64,000 nt of DNA from Clostridia bacterium (GTDB lineage Bacteria; Bacillota_A; Clostridia; Christensenellales; Aristaeellaceae). A program made the position numbers and the translations under genes. Positions 46,651-58,750 of this stretch are shown piece by piece. Each line of letters starts with the position of its first letter. The first letter of the stretch is position 1. The notes beneath the pieces are model-generated. The model did no database searches. It was given only the letters and a program-made list of their open reading frames with translations, and had not been told where the DNA came from. Location: the NCBI GenBank assembly GCA_017509065.1, contig JAFWQM010000217.1:1-64000 (forward strand), in the 5' to 3' direction.

Positions 46651-48027
46651 ATGCTGGAAATTTCTCCAAAGACGAATCTGCTGGAGCAGAAAAACTACCG
46701 TTATGCTTTGCAGGATGTGGCGGAGCCCAACCTGTACCGGGATATTTATGATTATGAAAGCATTCCCAAGGTGCCCTTCAACCATCGCCGCGTGCCCATG
46801 GGGATGCCGGAGGAGATTTGGATCTCGGACACGTCATTCCGGGACGGGCAGCAGTCGGTCGACCCCTATACGGTCGATCAGATCGTGAACCTGTATAAGC
46901 TGATGAGCAAGCTGGGTGGGCCGTACGGCATCATCCGCCAGACGGAGTTTTTTATTTACAGTAAGAAAGACCGGGAGGCCGTGGCCCGCTGCCAGGAGCT
47001 GGGCCTGAAATTCCCGGAGATCACCACCTGGATCAGGGCCACGAAGGAAGACTTCAAACTGGTGAAGGACCTGGGTATCCGGGAAACTGGTATTCTGGTC
47101 TCCAGCAGCGACTATCATATCTTCAAAAAGATGAAGCTGACCCGCAGCCAGGCCATGAAAAAATACCTGGAAACTGTAGCGCTGGCCTTTGAGGCGGGCG
47201 TCATGCCGCGCTGCCATTTAGAGGACATCACCCGCGCAGACTTCTACGGCTTCGTGGTGCCCTTCGTGAACGAGCTGATAAAGATGAGCCAGGACGCGGG
47301 CATCCCCGTCCGCATCCGCGCCTGCGACACCATGGGTTACGGCGTGCCCTATCCCGAAGTGGCCCTGCCCCGCAGCGTGCCCGGCATCATCTACGGCCTG
47401 CAGCACTATTCCGACGTGCAGAGCGAATACCTGGAATGGCACGGCCACAACGATTTCTATAAGGCCGTCTCCAATGCTTCCACCGCCTGGCTGTATGGCG
47501 CGTGTGCGGTGAACTGTTCGCTGCTGGGCATCGGCGAGCGCACTGGCAATATTCCGCTGGAAGCCATGGTGTTTGAATACGGCTCCCTGCGCGGCTCGCT
47601 GGATGGCATGGACCCCACGGTGATTACCGAGATCGCCCAGTATTTTTCAAAGGAAATGGGCTACAAAATCCCGCCGATGACGCCCTTTGTAGGACGAAAC
47701 TTCAACGTGACCCGCGCCGGCATCCATGCGGACGGATTGCTGAAGGACGAGGAAATTTACAACATCTTCAACACCAAGAAACTGCTGAACCGCCCCGCTT
47801 CCGTGATGATCTCCAAGACCTCCGGTCTGGCGGGCATCGCCTACTGGATCAACGAAAATTATCAGCTGCCCGCCAACGAAGCCGTTTCCAAGCAGGATCC
47901 GCTGGTCGTGACACTCAAAGCCTGGATCGACGAACAGTTTGACGCAGGGCGCCAGGCGTCCCTGTCCAATAACGAAATGGAAATGAAGATCGAGGAACTG
48001 ACAGGCGGACGGCTGCATCGTCTGTAA
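46651..48027 (+). CDS. Re-citrate synthase-like DRE-TIM enzyme
   Basis: A 458-residue member of the isopropylmalate/homocitrate synthase superfamily. It has the DTSFRDGQQ motif near residue 69, CDTMGYG and HGHNDF, and the long C-terminal part with FVGRNFNVTRAGIHADGL and KTSGLAGIAYWIN. These segments resemble the Re-citrate synthase of Clostridium kluyveri, which condenses acetyl-CoA and oxaloacetate. The adjacent isocitrate dehydrogenase gene supports citrate as the product, on the way to 2-oxoglutarate. Homocitrate or isopropylmalate synthase is the alternative. ATG 46651 is chosen, with AAAGGAG and GGAGAAG upstream. Aconitase is not in the window. Confidence 0.8.
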   Translation: MLEISPKTNLLEQKNYRYALQDVAEPNLYRDIYDYESIPKVPFNHRRVPMGMPEEIWISDTSFRDGQQSVDPYTVDQIVNLYKLMSKLGGPYGIIRQTEFFIYSKKDREAVARCQELGLKFPEITTWIRATKEDFKLVKDLGIRETGILVSSSDYHIFKKMKLTRSQAMKKYLETVALAFEAGVMPRCHLEDITRADFYGFVVPFVNELIKMSQDAGIPVRIRACDTMGYGVPYPEVALPRSVPGIIYGLQHYSDVQSEYLEWHGHNDFYKAVSNASTAWLYGACAVNCSLLGIGERTGNIPLEAMVFEYGSLRGSLDGMDPTVITEIAQYFSKEMGYKIPPMTPFVGRNFNVTRAGIHADGLLKDEEIYNIFNTKKLLNRPASVMISKTSGLAGIAYWINENYQLPANEAVSKQDPLVVTLKAWIDEQFDAGRQASLSNNEMEMKIEELTGGRLHRL

Positions 48028-48051
48028 GGCGGAAACGAAAGGAGAAACCTC

Positions 48052-48699
48052 ATGGAGCATAAAATGATTTCCATTGCCGATCAGGTCTTTGAAGAACTGG
48101 AGCGGGATATTCTTTCCGGTGTGTTTGAGCGGGGCGAAATACTGACGGAAATGAAGCTCAGCGAGCGTCTGCACGTCAGCCGCACGCCTATCCGCGAAGC
48201 CCTGCGGCGGCTGGAGCAGGAGCGCATCATCGAGCCCACCAGCAAAGGCATGAAAGTCATCGGTATTTCCCGGGACGATATTTCCGATATTTGCGAAATC
48301 CGTCTGCGCCTGGAAGGACTTGCCGCCCGCTGGGCCGCGGAACGGGCGGATGAAGCGGGCATCCGCTTCCTCAAGGAGACGCTTGATCTGCAGGAGTTTT
48401 ACACACAGAAGCAGGACCCCGAAAGCATCAAGAACGCCGACAGCAGGTTCCATCAAACCATATACGCCCTCTGCGGAAGCCATTCCATGCAGGACACGCT
48501 GGAACCGCTGCACAGAAAACTGGTGAAATACCGCCGCGTATCCGTGTCCGCGCAAAGCAGGGCGCAGAAATCCCTGGAAGAGCATCGCGCTATTTATGAA
48601 GCCATCGCCGCGCACGACGGCGTCACTGCGGAAAAGCTGACGATACTCCACGTGCAGAATGCCAGAGACAGCATCTTGAAACGGGCAATCGTGTCATAA
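48052..48699 (+). CDS. GntR family regulator, FadR/FCD subfamily
   Basis: A 215-residue repressor-type protein. The winged helix-turn-helix spans residues 1-70 (LSERLHVSRTPIREALRRLE). The FCD ligand domain is residues 80-210, with acidic and His residues suited to a metal-bound carboxylate ligand. Citrate or a related acid is a reasonable guess from context. AAAGGAG precedes the ATG. It lies between the citrate synthase and isocitrate dehydrogenase genes and probably acts on the palindrome at 46617-46624. Confidence 0.88.
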   Translation: MEHKMISIADQVFEELERDILSGVFERGEILTEMKLSERLHVSRTPIREALRRLEQERIIEPTSKGMKVIGISRDDISDICEIRLRLEGLAARWAAERADEAGIRFLKETLDLQEFYTQKQDPESIKNADSRFHQTIYALCGSHSMQDTLEPLHRKLVKYRRVSVSAQSRAQKSLEEHRAIYEAIAAHDGVTAEKLTILHVQNARDSILKRAIVS

Positions 48700-48719
48700 A
48701 AAACGAGGAGGAAAGAACC

Positions 48720-49850
48720 ATGTATCAGGAAGCAATAGAAAAGGCTGTCAGTCAGTATCGGGACCTTTTGATTTCCCAGGTGGAGCGCGCGGAAAAGCTG
48801 AACGCCCAGGACGCCGCGGAAAAGAAGGATAAGATCGTCATCGGCGTCGTGGGCGGCGACGGAATCGGCCCCATTATCACGGCCCAGGCCCAGCGCGCGC
48901 TGGAAGCGCTGCTGAAGGATGAGATTCAGGCGGGAAAGATCGAGCTTCGCGCTATTGAGGGCCTGACCATTGAAAACCGTCTGGCCGTGGGCAAGGCTGT
49001 GCCGGACGATGTGCTGGCCGCCATTAAAGCCTGTGATGTGCTGCTCAAAGGCCCCACCACCACTCCCTCCGGCGGCGAGCTGCTGGAAAGCGCAAACGTG
49101 GCCCTTCGCCGTGAACTGGATTTGTTCGCCAATGTGCGCCCTGTCAGCGTGCCGGAGCAAGGCATCGACTGGATGTTCTTCCGGGAAAACACCGAGGGCG
49201 AATATGCCATCGGCGGCAAGGGCATTGAGATTCCCGATCTTTTGACCATGGATTTCAAGGTGACCACCGTGGCCGGCACCCGCCGCATCGCCCGCGCCGC
49301 CTTTGAATACGCCCGCAAAAACGGCAAAACCCACGTGGCGATTGTGACCAAGTCCAACATCATGAAAAAAACCGACGGCATGTTTTCCATCCTGTGCCGG
49401 GAAATCGCCGCCGAATACCCGGAGATTCAGACGGACGAATATTTTATCGACATCATGAGCGCCAACCTGCTCAAGCCTAACATGCGCGATAAGCTGCAGG
49501 TGTTCGTGATGCCGAACCTCTACGGCGATATCCTGACCGACGAAGCGGCCCAGATTCAGGGCGGCGTCGGCACGGCGGGCAGCGCCAATGTTGGCGACCG
49601 GTACGCCATGTTTGAGGCCATCCACGGCTCCGCGCCCCGCATGATCGCCCGCGGCGCGGGCGATTACGCCAACCCGGAAAGCATCCTGCGCGCGGCTGTC
49701 ATGCTGCTTCGACATATCGGGATGGGGGAGAAGGCCGACAAGCTCAGCGCAGCCATTGACCTGACTGTGAAAGAAAGCCCAATCACCGGAACGAAGGAAG
49801 GCGCCACTTGCAAAGAATTCGGGGACGCGCTGGTGCAGGCGCTGCAATAA
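48720..49850 (+). CDS. Isocitrate/isopropylmalate dehydrogenase family, probably NAD-isocitrate dehydrogenase
   Basis: A 376-residue beta-decarboxylating dehydrogenase. After a helical N-terminal extension of about 38 residues comes GVVGGDGIGP. The substrate region has LFANVRPVSVP and FFRENTEGEY, and the metal-binding segment is NLYGDILTDEAAQIQGGVG. Its position after a Re-citrate synthase-like gene favours isocitrate over isopropylmalate, completing acetyl-CoA to 2-oxoglutarate apart from aconitase. GAGGAGGAAAG precedes the ATG. It is the last gene of the operon. Confidence 0.85.
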   Translation: MYQEAIEKAVSQYRDLLISQVERAEKLNAQDAAEKKDKIVIGVVGGDGIGPIITAQAQRALEALLKDEIQAGKIELRAIEGLTIENRLAVGKAVPDDVLAAIKACDVLLKGPTTTPSGGELLESANVALRRELDLFANVRPVSVPEQGIDWMFFRENTEGEYAIGGKGIEIPDLLTMDFKVTTVAGTRRIARAAFEYARKNGKTHVAIVTKSNIMKKTDGMFSILCREIAAEYPEIQTDEYFIDIMSANLLKPNMRDKLQVFVMPNLYGDILTDEAAQIQGGVGTAGSANVGDRYAMFEAIHGSAPRMIARGAGDYANPESILRAAVMLLRHIGMGEKADKLSAAIDLTVKESPITGTKEGATCKEFGDALVQALQ

Positions 49851-49866
49851 GCAAAAACTTGCATAC

Positions 49867-49898
49867 AAAAAAGGATGCTTCTTCCGGCATCCTTTTTT
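49867..49898. terminator. Bidirectional terminator between IDH and the ATP synthase operon
   Basis: A perfect 12-pair stem AAAAAAGGATGC/GCATCCTTTTTT with an 8-base loop. T-runs on both strands serve the two converging operons. Confidence 0.93.
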
Positions 49899-49905
49899 CG
49901 TTCGA

Positions 49906-50310
49906 TTATATTTCTTTTGCGTTAATTCGCGTGAGCGCGCGTTTCAGCTTGACTTCGGCTATGGCAAAATCCTTATCCTGCCGATCCAGGACCTTCATGC
50001 GCTCCTGCGCTTCTTCCTCGGCGCGCTTGGCGCGGGCCAGGTCGATTTCGTCCGACCATTCATAGGTGATGGCAACGACGCGCACTTCATTGTCGTTTAC
50101 GCTGAGCATACCGCCGTTGCAGGCGGCCTGCCGTGTGTTTCCGTCTGCGTCCGTTACGGAAGCCTGGCCGATGCCCAGGGGGATAGCAAAGTCAATATGC
50201 CGCGGCAGGATGCAGACGTCGCCGTTCACTGTTCGCAGGATGATCTTCTGCGCTTCGCCGTCAAACACCTTGCGGTCGGGCGTCACGATCTGCAAATGAA
50301 ATGTGGACAT
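49906..50310 (-). CDS. atpC: ATP synthase epsilon subunit
   Basis: A 134-residue epsilon subunit of the F1 central stalk. The N-terminal beta-barrel starts TFHLQIVTPDRKVFDGEA, with PRHIDFAIPLGIG in the middle, and the C-terminal two-helix domain (residues 85-134, many Arg, Glu and Ala) can inhibit ATP hydrolysis. GAGGGATGA precedes the ATG. It is the last gene of the operon and ends at the bidirectional terminator. Confidence 0.95.
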   Translation of the reverse strand: MSTFHLQIVTPDRKVFDGEAQKIILRTVNGDVCILPRHIDFAIPLGIGQASVTDADGNTRQAACNGGMLSVNDNEVRVVAITYEWSDEIDLARAKRAEEEAQERMKVLDRQDKDFAIAEVKLKRALTRINAKEI

Positions 50311-50325
50311 GGCTCATCCCTCTTT

Positions 50326-51868
<1,543 letters not shown>

Positions 51869-51871
51869 TTA

Positions 51872-52717
51872 TCACTGTTCCGCTCCCGCCACGATCTCCG
51901 TGATCTCCTGGGTGATGGCACCCTGGCGGGCACGGTTGTATTTGAGCCGCAGACTGCTGATCATTTCGCCGGCGTTCTTGGTGGCGGAGTCCATGGCGTT
52001 CCTGCGGGCGGACACTTCGCTGGCGAAGGAATCGCACACAGCGCTGTACAGCCGCCCGGCCAGGAAATCCGGCACGGCCTTTTCCAGCATTTCTTCAGGG
52101 CTGGGTTCATAAATGGTGACAACATTCCGGGGCGGCTGATCCTTGGATTTCTCAATGGGAAGCAGCTGTTCCACTTCCACCTCCTGGCTCATCATGGAGC
52201 GGAAAGAGGTATAAACAAGAAACAGTTCGTCATAATTCCCGCTGCGGTAGCCTTCGATCAGCTGCTGGGTCAGGCGGTAGCAGCGGCTGACGCCCAGGCC
52301 CTCCACATGGCCGATGGTATCGTCCAGCAGTGGAACGCCCAAGCGCTGGTATTTTTCGATGGCTTTCCGTCCAAGCGGCAGCACGCAGTAGGGGATATCT
52401 TCCGTGTGGGCTGCGACTGCCTTGAACACATTGGCGTTGTAGCCCCCCGCCAAACCGCGCTCCCCGGCGATGACCACATAGCAGCGCTTTTTTACTTCAC
52501 GGGGCGTGACGAAGGGAATCTGCGGATCGACGCATTGAGCCACCGCTGCCATGATGGCTTCCCGGGAAATGGTGGCGTAAGGCCTGCTGTTTTCCATGCG
52601 TTCCTTGGCGCGGCGAAGCTTGGAGGTTGCCACCAGCTGCATGGCCTTCGTGATCTGCATAGTGCTTTCCACGCTTTTGATGCGCAGCTTGATGGCTTTC
52701 ATGGACGCTCCTGCCAT
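51872..52717 (-). CDS. atpG: ATP synthase gamma subunit
   Basis: A 281-residue rotary shaft subunit. N- and C-terminal helices form the coiled coil: KLRIKSVESTMQITKAMQLVATSKLRRA at the start and the AMDSATKNAGEMI ... NRARQGAITQEITEIV end. The central Rossmann-like domain has ERGLAGGYNANVFK. Length is normal. AAGGAGG precedes the ATG. Element E directly follows its stop. Confidence 0.96.
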   Translation of the reverse strand: MAGASMKAIKLRIKSVESTMQITKAMQLVATSKLRRAKERMENSRPYATISREAIMAAVAQCVDPQIPFVTPREVKKRCYVVIAGERGLAGGYNANVFKAVAAHTEDIPYCVLPLGRKAIEKYQRLGVPLLDDTIGHVEGLGVSRCYRLTQQLIEGYRSGNYDELFLVYTSFRSMMSQEVEVEQLLPIEKSKDQPPRNVVTIYEPSPEEMLEKAVPDFLAGRLYSAVCDSFASEVSARRNAMDSATKNAGEMISSLRLKYNRARQGAITQEITEIVAGAEQ

Positions 52718-52729
52718 GCTGCCCCCTCC

Positions 52730-54247
52730 TTACTTCTTGGTTTTGAGGAAATCGGCGGTAAAGCTTTCCAGCGCGGCTTTGAGCACCGCTTCCGTTTCGG
52801 CGCTGAGCAGGCCGGTGGTGCGGATAACATCCAGCACATCGCTGTGCTGGGCAGCCATCCGGGCATAAAGCGCTTCCTCGTATTCCGCCACGTCCTTCAC
52901 TTCCACTTCTTTCAGGAAGTCGTGGGTGACGGCGTAGAAGATGCACACCTGGTTTTCCACGGCTACGGGGTGATTGCGGTTTTGTTTGAGCACCTCCACG
53001 ATGCGCGCGCCTTGAGCCAGGCGGGCTTTGGTATCCGCGTCCAAGTCGCTGCCGAACTGGGCGAAGGACTGGAGCTCCCGGTACTGGCTGTAAAGCAGCT
53101 TTAGGCTGCCGGCCACCTTCTTCATGGCCTTGATCTGGGCGTCGCCGCCCACGCGGCTGACGGAGATGCCGGGGTCGATGGCCGGCATGATGCCGCTGTG
53201 GAACAGCTCGGTTTCCAGGAAGATCTGGCCGTCCGTGATGGAAATGACGTTGGTGGGGATGTAGGCCGACACGTCGCCCGCTTGGGTTTCGATGATGGGC
53301 AGGGCAGTGATGGAGCCGCCGCCGTATTTGGCGTCCACGCGGGCGGAGCGCTCCAGCAGGCGGGAGTGCAGATAGAACACGTCGCCAGGATAAGCCTCAC
53401 GTCCCGGAGGACGGCGGATGAGCAGGGACAAGGCGCGGTAAGCAACCGCATGTTTGCTCAGGTCGTCGTAAATAATCAGCACGTCCTTGCCCTGATCCAT
53501 GAAATACTCCGCCATGGCGCAGCCGGAATAAGGCGCGATGTACTGCAGAGGAGCCAGCTCACTCGCCGAAGCACTAACCACGGTGGTATATTCCATGGCC
53601 CCCGCGGCATCCAGGGTTTCCACTAATTGGGCCACGGTGGACATCTTCTGGCCAATGGCCACGTAAATGCAAATGACGTCCTTGCCCTTCTGGTTGATGA
53701 TGGTGTCGGTGGCGATAACCGTTTTACCGGTCTGGCGGTCGCCGATGATCAGTTCGCGCTGGCCCCGGCCGATGGGGATCATAGAGTCGATGGCCTTGAT
53801 GCCCGTCTGAAGCGGCACAGACACCTTCTTGCGCTGGATGATGCCGGGGGCGTTGCGCTCGATGGGGCGCATTTCCGGACTTTCGATAGGACCCTTGCCA
53901 TCGATGGGCTGGCCCAGGGAGTTGACCACGCGCCCGATCATTTTTTCGCCAACGGGCACGGACACCACCTGGCCGGTGCGCTCCACCGTGTCCCCCTCGC
54001 GGATGCCCTCATCGCTGCCCAGCATAACGATGGCGACGGAGTTTTCTTCCAGATTCAGCGCCATGCCGTATTCCCCGTTGGGGAATCTGACCAGTTCGTT
54101 GGCCATGCACTGATCCAGGCCGGTGGCACGCGCGATGCCGTCGCCGATCATGATGATGGTGCCGGTGTCGCTCTGAGAAATTCTATTGTTATAATGCTTA
54201 ATTTGTTCTTTAATCAGCTTTGAAATTTCTTCCGGTTTCAATTGCAT
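52730..54247 (-). CDS. atpA: ATP synthase alpha subunit
   Basis: A 505-residue non-catalytic nucleotide-binding subunit. The P-loop is GDRQTGKT near residue 170, and the family signature [13 protein letters not shown] is near 365. The ATG at 54247 is preferred because GGTGAT lies just upstream and the resulting length is standard; ATGs at 54250 and 54265 are also in frame. It follows atpH after about 30 bases. Confidence 0.96.
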   Translation of the reverse strand: MQLKPEEISKLIKEQIKHYNNRISQSDTGTIIMIGDGIARATGLDQCMANELVRFPNGEYGMALNLEENSVAIVMLGSDEGIREGDTVERTGQVVSVPVGEKMIGRVVNSLGQPIDGKGPIESPEMRPIERNAPGIIQRKKVSVPLQTGIKAIDSMIPIGRGQRELIIGDRQTGKTVIATDTIINQKGKDVICIYVAIGQKMSTVAQLVETLDAAGAMEYTTVVSASASELAPLQYIAPYSGCAMAEYFMDQGKDVLIIYDDLSKHAVAYRALSLLIRRPPGREAYPGDVFYLHSRLLERSARVDAKYGGGSITALPIIETQAGDVSAYIPTNVISITDGQIFLETELFHSGIMPAIDPGISVSRVGGDAQIKAMKKVAGSLKLLYSQYRELQSFAQFGSDLDADTKARLAQGARIVEVLKQNRNHPVAVENQVCIFYAVTHDFLKEVEVKDVAEYEEALYARMAAQHSDVLDVIRTTGLLSAETEAVLKAALESFTADFLKTKK

Positions 54248-54281
54248 CATATCACCGCTTTCCATCCAATGTGCCGCCGGG

Positions 54282-54815
54282 TCACTCGCCCGCCATCGCC
54301 TGTTTGATGGCTTTCAGGCGGTGCGCCACGGTGTTGTCGTAGCGCTTGCCGTCCATCCGGAGCAGCACGCCGCCCAGAACGGAGGCATCAACCTTTTCCT
54401 TGATGACGACTTCTTTGCCGGTCATGTCCTGCAGCTTTTGGGTTAGTTTCTGCCGCTGCCCTTCGTTCAGGGGCTGGGCGGTAGTCACTTCTGCTTCCAC
54501 CACGCCGTGCTCCCGGTTATAGCACGCCCGGTATGCGGCGGCGCATTCGCTGAACTCGTGGATCGCCCCGCGCTCGACCAGCAGCTTGAGAAAGTTGAGC
54601 ACATATTCGTGTACGCTGCCCTTGAACGTATCGTCCACGATCTGAACGCGCTGTTCCTTGCTCAGCGTCATGTTGCCAAGCAGGCGGAGGAAATCCTCGT
54701 TTTCACGGAACGCTTCCTTTAAAGACTGCGTCTGCTGCAGCGCGTCCCGTTCGATATGTTCCTCGGCGCACAGGGCATATAGCCCCTCGCCATATTCTCT
54801 GCCGAACTCCGTCAC
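54282..54815 (-). CDS. atpH: ATP synthase delta subunit
   Basis: A 177-residue delta (OSCP) subunit that links F1 to the peripheral stalk. The N-terminal helical bundle starts [13 protein letters not shown]. The C-terminal part carries [27 protein letters not shown] and [15 protein letters not shown], typical of the family. Its ATG overlaps the atpF stop by four bases (ATGA). Confidence 0.94.
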   Translation of the reverse strand: MTEFGREYGEGLYALCAEEHIERDALQQTQSLKEAFRENEDFLRLLGNMTLSKEQRVQIVDDTFKGSVHEYVLNFLKLLVERGAIHEFSECAAAYRACYNREHGVVEAEVTTAQPLNEGQRQKLTQKLQDMTGKEVVIKEKVDASVLGGVLLRMDGKRYDNTVAHRLKAIKQAMAGE

Positions 54816-55315
54816 TGCTGTTCACCAACATTCTGAATGAAATCGTCAACAAAGCCGTCGTAGTCCTTCTGGTTGATTTCGCGCTCCACCACTTTGGAGG
54901 CGATATTGACCGCCAGCTCGGAAATCTCGCTCCGCACGTCCTTGAGCATCTGCTTCTTCTGCTGGGCGATTTCCTCTTCGGCCTTCTGCTTGACGTGGGT
55001 GGCCTGGCTGTTGGCCTCGGATACGATCTGATCGCTCTTGCGCTGCGCGGTCTGCGTGGCGGTTTTGATCAGAGTATCGGCTTCCTGCCGGGCGGACGCC
55101 ATTCTGGTTTCATATTCCTGTTTCAGCTGTTTGGCTGTTTCCAGGTTTTCATCCGCGTCAGTATAGATTTTATCCACCTGTTCCCGCCGGGTTTTGATCA
55201 TTGCCTGAACGGGGCCAAACAGGAACTTTTTTAGAATCAGGAAAATAATGAGCAGATTGCACAGAGAAATCAGAGTCTGCCAAATGTTGACAGAAATAAT
55301 ATCCAATGACTGCAT
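54812..55315 (-). CDS. atpF: ATP synthase b subunit
   Basis: A 167-residue peripheral-stalk subunit. One membrane helix (about residues 9-29) is followed by a long charged coiled coil with the family VDKIYTDADENLETAK segment and a C-terminal delta-binding end. ATG 55315 is chosen because AAAGG lies 9 bases upstream; the longer frame overlaps atpE and has no site. Its end overlaps atpH. Confidence 0.94.
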   Translation of the reverse strand: MQSLDIISVNIWQTLISLCNLLIIFLILKKFLFGPVQAMIKTRREQVDKIYTDADENLETAKQLKQEYETRMASARQEADTLIKTATQTAQRKSDQIVSEANSQATHVKQKAEEEIAQQKKQMLKDVRSEISELAVNIASKVVEREINQKDYDGFVDDFIQNVGEQQ

Positions 55316-55344
55316 CTTCTCAGCCTTTCTGACTGCTGAATCAA

Positions 55345-55677
<333 letters not shown>

Positions 55678-55725
55678 TCATATGAACCAGCGGAACGGGT
55701 TCATCAGTTCCGCGGAGCATTGGGG

Positions 55726-56595
55726 TCACTCGTCCTCCGGGACGGCGGTGGCGATGTTCATCATGGTGAGCATAGCGAAAATGAACGCCTGCATGCACCC
55801 GCTGAAAATATCGAAGTACAGGCTCAGCACCGCGGGAAGACCAATTTGCAGGAAGGGAATCTGGCCCAGGAATCCGGGGAGCCAGCCCAGCACCATGGCG
55901 GACAGGTTCCGCAGCGCGAAGGCGATCAGCACGGAAATGACCATGCCGCTCATCACGTTGCCGTAATGACGGAAGGCCATGGAAATCGGCGTGGCGAATT
56001 CGCCGATCACGTTCAGCGGAGCAAAGAAGGGGATGGGGCTGAAAAAGCCTTTGATGTAGTTCCACAGTCCGCCCTGGAGCTTATAATGCGTAATGAGAAT
56101 AAACACCAGGATCGCCCATCCGACCACCACGTTCATATCCGACGTGGGCGGGAACAGGCCAAGCAGACTGCTCAGGCTGCTGAGCGCCGACAGCGCCAGG
56201 ATGCCCGCCACGAACGGTGCAAAGCCCAGGAACTTTTTGCCCATGTTGTCCGTCACCAGTCGAGTCACGGTTTCCACGATCCACTCAGCGGCCAGCTGGC
56301 GCTTGGAATCCGGGACAACCTTGATTCCGTGGGTCAGGTACAGGCAGATGCCCAGGATGGACAGCATCACCGCCCAGGAGTTGATCTGGGCCGCGGTGAT
56401 GGGCAGCGCCTGGATGGGCATTGGAATGGTAAAGTAAATCTGCGCGCCGGAAATCTGCACGCCTTCGGAGAGAGGCGCGTCCGGGGTGGTGAGCACTTTC
56501 AGCGCCATCGCCCCCACCAGCGGCAGGACGATCAGCAGGATCAGAAGGAAGTCCACGAGACGTGAACGGTTTTTGCTTTCCACTGTGTTTGTCAT
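55726..56595 (-). CDS. atpB: ATP synthase a subunit
   Basis: A 289-residue membrane stator subunit with about six helices. The essential arginine lies in AFRHYGNVMSG near residue 208, facing the c-ring ion site. The upstream PPTSDMNV loop is also typical. Its ATG overlaps the stop of the AtpI-like gene by four bases, and GGAAGGAGG precedes it. Between atpB and atpE are about 80 bases with the atpE ribosome binding site. Confidence 0.95.
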   Translation of the reverse strand: MTNTVESKNRSRLVDFLLILLIVLPLVGAMALKVLTTPDAPLSEGVQISGAQIYFTIPMPIQALPITAAQINSWAVMLSILGICLYLTHGIKVVPDSKRQLAAEWIVETVTRLVTDNMGKKFLGFAPFVAGILALSALSSLSSLLGLFPPTSDMNVVVGWAILVFILITHYKLQGGLWNYIKGFFSPIPFFAPLNVIGEFATPISMAFRHYGNVMSGMVISVLIAFALRNLSAMVLGWLPGFLGQIPFLQIGLPAVLSLYFDIFSGCMQAFIFAMLTMMNIATAVPEDE

Positions 56596-57059
56596 GCCTC
56601 CTTCCGGTCGCTTCCGGTGAATCGCCGGAGCGTGATGAGAATATTGGGGAAGAGGAGCGGAAGCAGCGCGGCCCAGGGATTAAAGATTTGCCGCTGGGTC
56701 ACGGCCAGGGCGGCCACCGCGCCGATTAAAAGCATCCGGAAAGTAAAGGACATCTGCATCCGTTTCCCGGCCTGCTTCGCTTCGTCGCTGAGGGGCTCCT
56801 CCTTTTTTTCGCTGTCCTCGCCGTCTTCGTCCGTTTCTTTTTTGGGCAGGACGGGCATGCTGTTCGTCACGTGCTGTACGGTCAGCGCCATGAGAAAAAA
56901 ATTCCCCACCGTGGCGCAAAATCCCAGCAGCGCGCCGGTCAACACCGTCCAGTCAAACTTGCGGAGAATCAGGAACACGGCGATCATCAGCACGGTCAGA
57001 ATCCCCGTGCCGACGGCGATCTTTTTTGTTTCCGCCTGTACGGCGGGCTCGATCTTCAT
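56592..57059 (-). CDS. AtpI-like membrane protein
   Basis: A 155-residue protein with four predicted membrane helices (about residues 15-34, 38-62, 105-122, 126-146). Between helices two and three is a very acidic cytoplasmic loop (DEDGEDSEKKEE). The position before atpB and the helix pattern fit the ATP synthase I family, thought to help c-ring assembly or Mg2+ supply. It is weakly conserved, so the call rests largely on position. Confidence 0.75.
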   Translation of the reverse strand: MKIEPAVQAETKKIAVGTGILTVLMIAVFLILRKFDWTVLTGALLGFCATVGNFFLMALTVQHVTNSMPVLPKKETDEDGEDSEKKEEPLSDEAKQAGKRMQMSFTFRMLLIGAVAALAVTQRQIFNPWAALLPLLFPNILITLRRFTGSDRKEA

Positions 57060-57078
57060 GCTTGCTTTCCTCGGGCGA

Positions 57079-57756
<678 letters not shown>

Positions 57757-57768
57757 TTACAATATCTT

Positions 57769-57797
57769 ATTATAAACGAAATCTCCATGGTTGACAA
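57769..57797 (-). promoter_or_regulatory. Sigma-A promoter of the upp-atp operon
   Basis: Minus-strand TTGTCA, 17-base spacer, perfect TATAAT. The leader of about 55 bases contains a small hairpin TTGGCG/CGCCAA (near 57733-57750). Confidence 0.85.
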
Positions 57798-58030
57798 GCA
57801 CATTTTCGCGGTTTAAAGATTTGAAGTTGATATTTCCAGTTCCTTTTTTTCATTTTCACTCTGGAAGCTACTTTTGTATTTCAGGATTTTTTCGGTGCAT
57901 TTAGCAAAGGGCTTTTTCATAGCCCCAGCGTTTTTACTCAGAGTTCTGATAAAAAACCGTCTGCGTCGGCAGTTTTGATTATTGGGGCTGAGAACAGCAT
58001 ATAATTGGACGCACGCATGGAGCGCCCGAT
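57798..58030. other. Intergenic region without a recognisable gene
   Basis: About 230 bases between the upp promoter and the terminator of the PAP2 gene. It is more AT-rich than its surroundings. A short minus-strand frame (57813-58058) lacks a ribosome binding site and family features and overlaps the terminator. No conserved RNA structure was recognised. Confidence 0.5.
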
Positions 58031-58035
58031 TTGCC

Positions 58036-58078
58036 ACAAAAAAAAGAGATCGGAACATATTTCAGTTCCAAATCTCTC
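58036..58078 (-). terminator. Terminator of the PAP2 gene
   Basis: Minus-strand imperfect stem GAGAT..GGAAC/GTTCC..ATCTC (58046-58076) followed by eight Ts, about 35 bases after the stop codon. Confidence 0.7.
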
Positions 58079-58111
58079 TCTGGTATTATTATCAATATTG
58101 TGTCGCAGCTT

Positions 58112-58750
58112 TCAGGCTTTTTTCTGTTTGAAGCGAACGCCGCGCATTGCCTGAATCGATGCTTCACCCACAATGATTCCCCCGGGAATATCGATCATCA
58201 AATGCTGTTTCACCAGCACCACGCTGAAGCAGACGAGCACAAAGAAAACGAAGTTGAATCCCTTGAACCATCCCGGTATGCGCGGACAGCCCAACAGCCC
58301 GCGCCAGCATACATAGCTGGCCAGCACGTGAAGCGACGGAAACAGATTGTTCGGCGGGTCCGCCCGGTATATGGCCCGCAGCAATTCCCGGAGCAGACCG
58401 TCCCCGATGATTTCGGGGCGCTCCATCGTCAGCGGCCAGGCAAGAAAGATGATGCACGAGATGATCAGCGCCAGTATGCACGCGCCCGAAAAGCGAATGG
58501 CGTGTTCTTTTCCCTGCGCAAGAATAATGACCGCGCTCACCACCCAGGACGGATACGCAAGACAATATACGCTGATCCATTCCGGGACGCAGGGAATAAA
58601 AGCGTCAATCCGCATGTCAAGCCTGTAGGACGGCAGATAGGGCAGGAACAGATGGGTGCCAAAATATACAAGAAGCAGGGTTGCGATCATCGCAGCGAGA
58701 TATAACCAGACATAGGGCTGAGAAAGCCTTTTACGTATCGTGTCAGTCAT
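58112..58750 (-). CDS. PAP2-family membrane phosphatase
   Basis: A 212-residue membrane protein with about six helices. PAP2 phosphatase motifs are FPSLHVLAS near residue 143 and VKQHLMIDIPGG near 186; the first motif (KxxxxxxRP) is represented only loosely (TMERPE). It probably dephosphorylates a lipid phosphate or pyrophosphate. The ATG at 58750 overlaps the stop of the upstream gene by 8 bases; a GTG at 58768 is an alternative start. No strong ribosome binding site, so translation is likely coupled. Confidence 0.8.
   Translation of the reverse strand: MTDTIRKRLSQPYVWLYLAAMIATLLLVYFGTHLFLPYLPSYRLDMRIDAFIPCVPEWISVYCLAYPSWVVSAVIILAQGKEHAIRFSGACILALIISCIIFLAWPLTMERPEIIGDGLLRELLRAIYRADPPNNLFPSLHVLASYVCWRGLLGCPRIPGWFKGFNFVFFVLVCFSVVLVKQHLMIDIPGGIIVGEASIQAMRGVRFKQKKA

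Noticed and set aside
57813..58058. 81-residue minus-strand open frame
   Set aside because: No ribosome binding site, no recognisable family, low-complexity basic composition, and it overlaps the PAP2 terminator.
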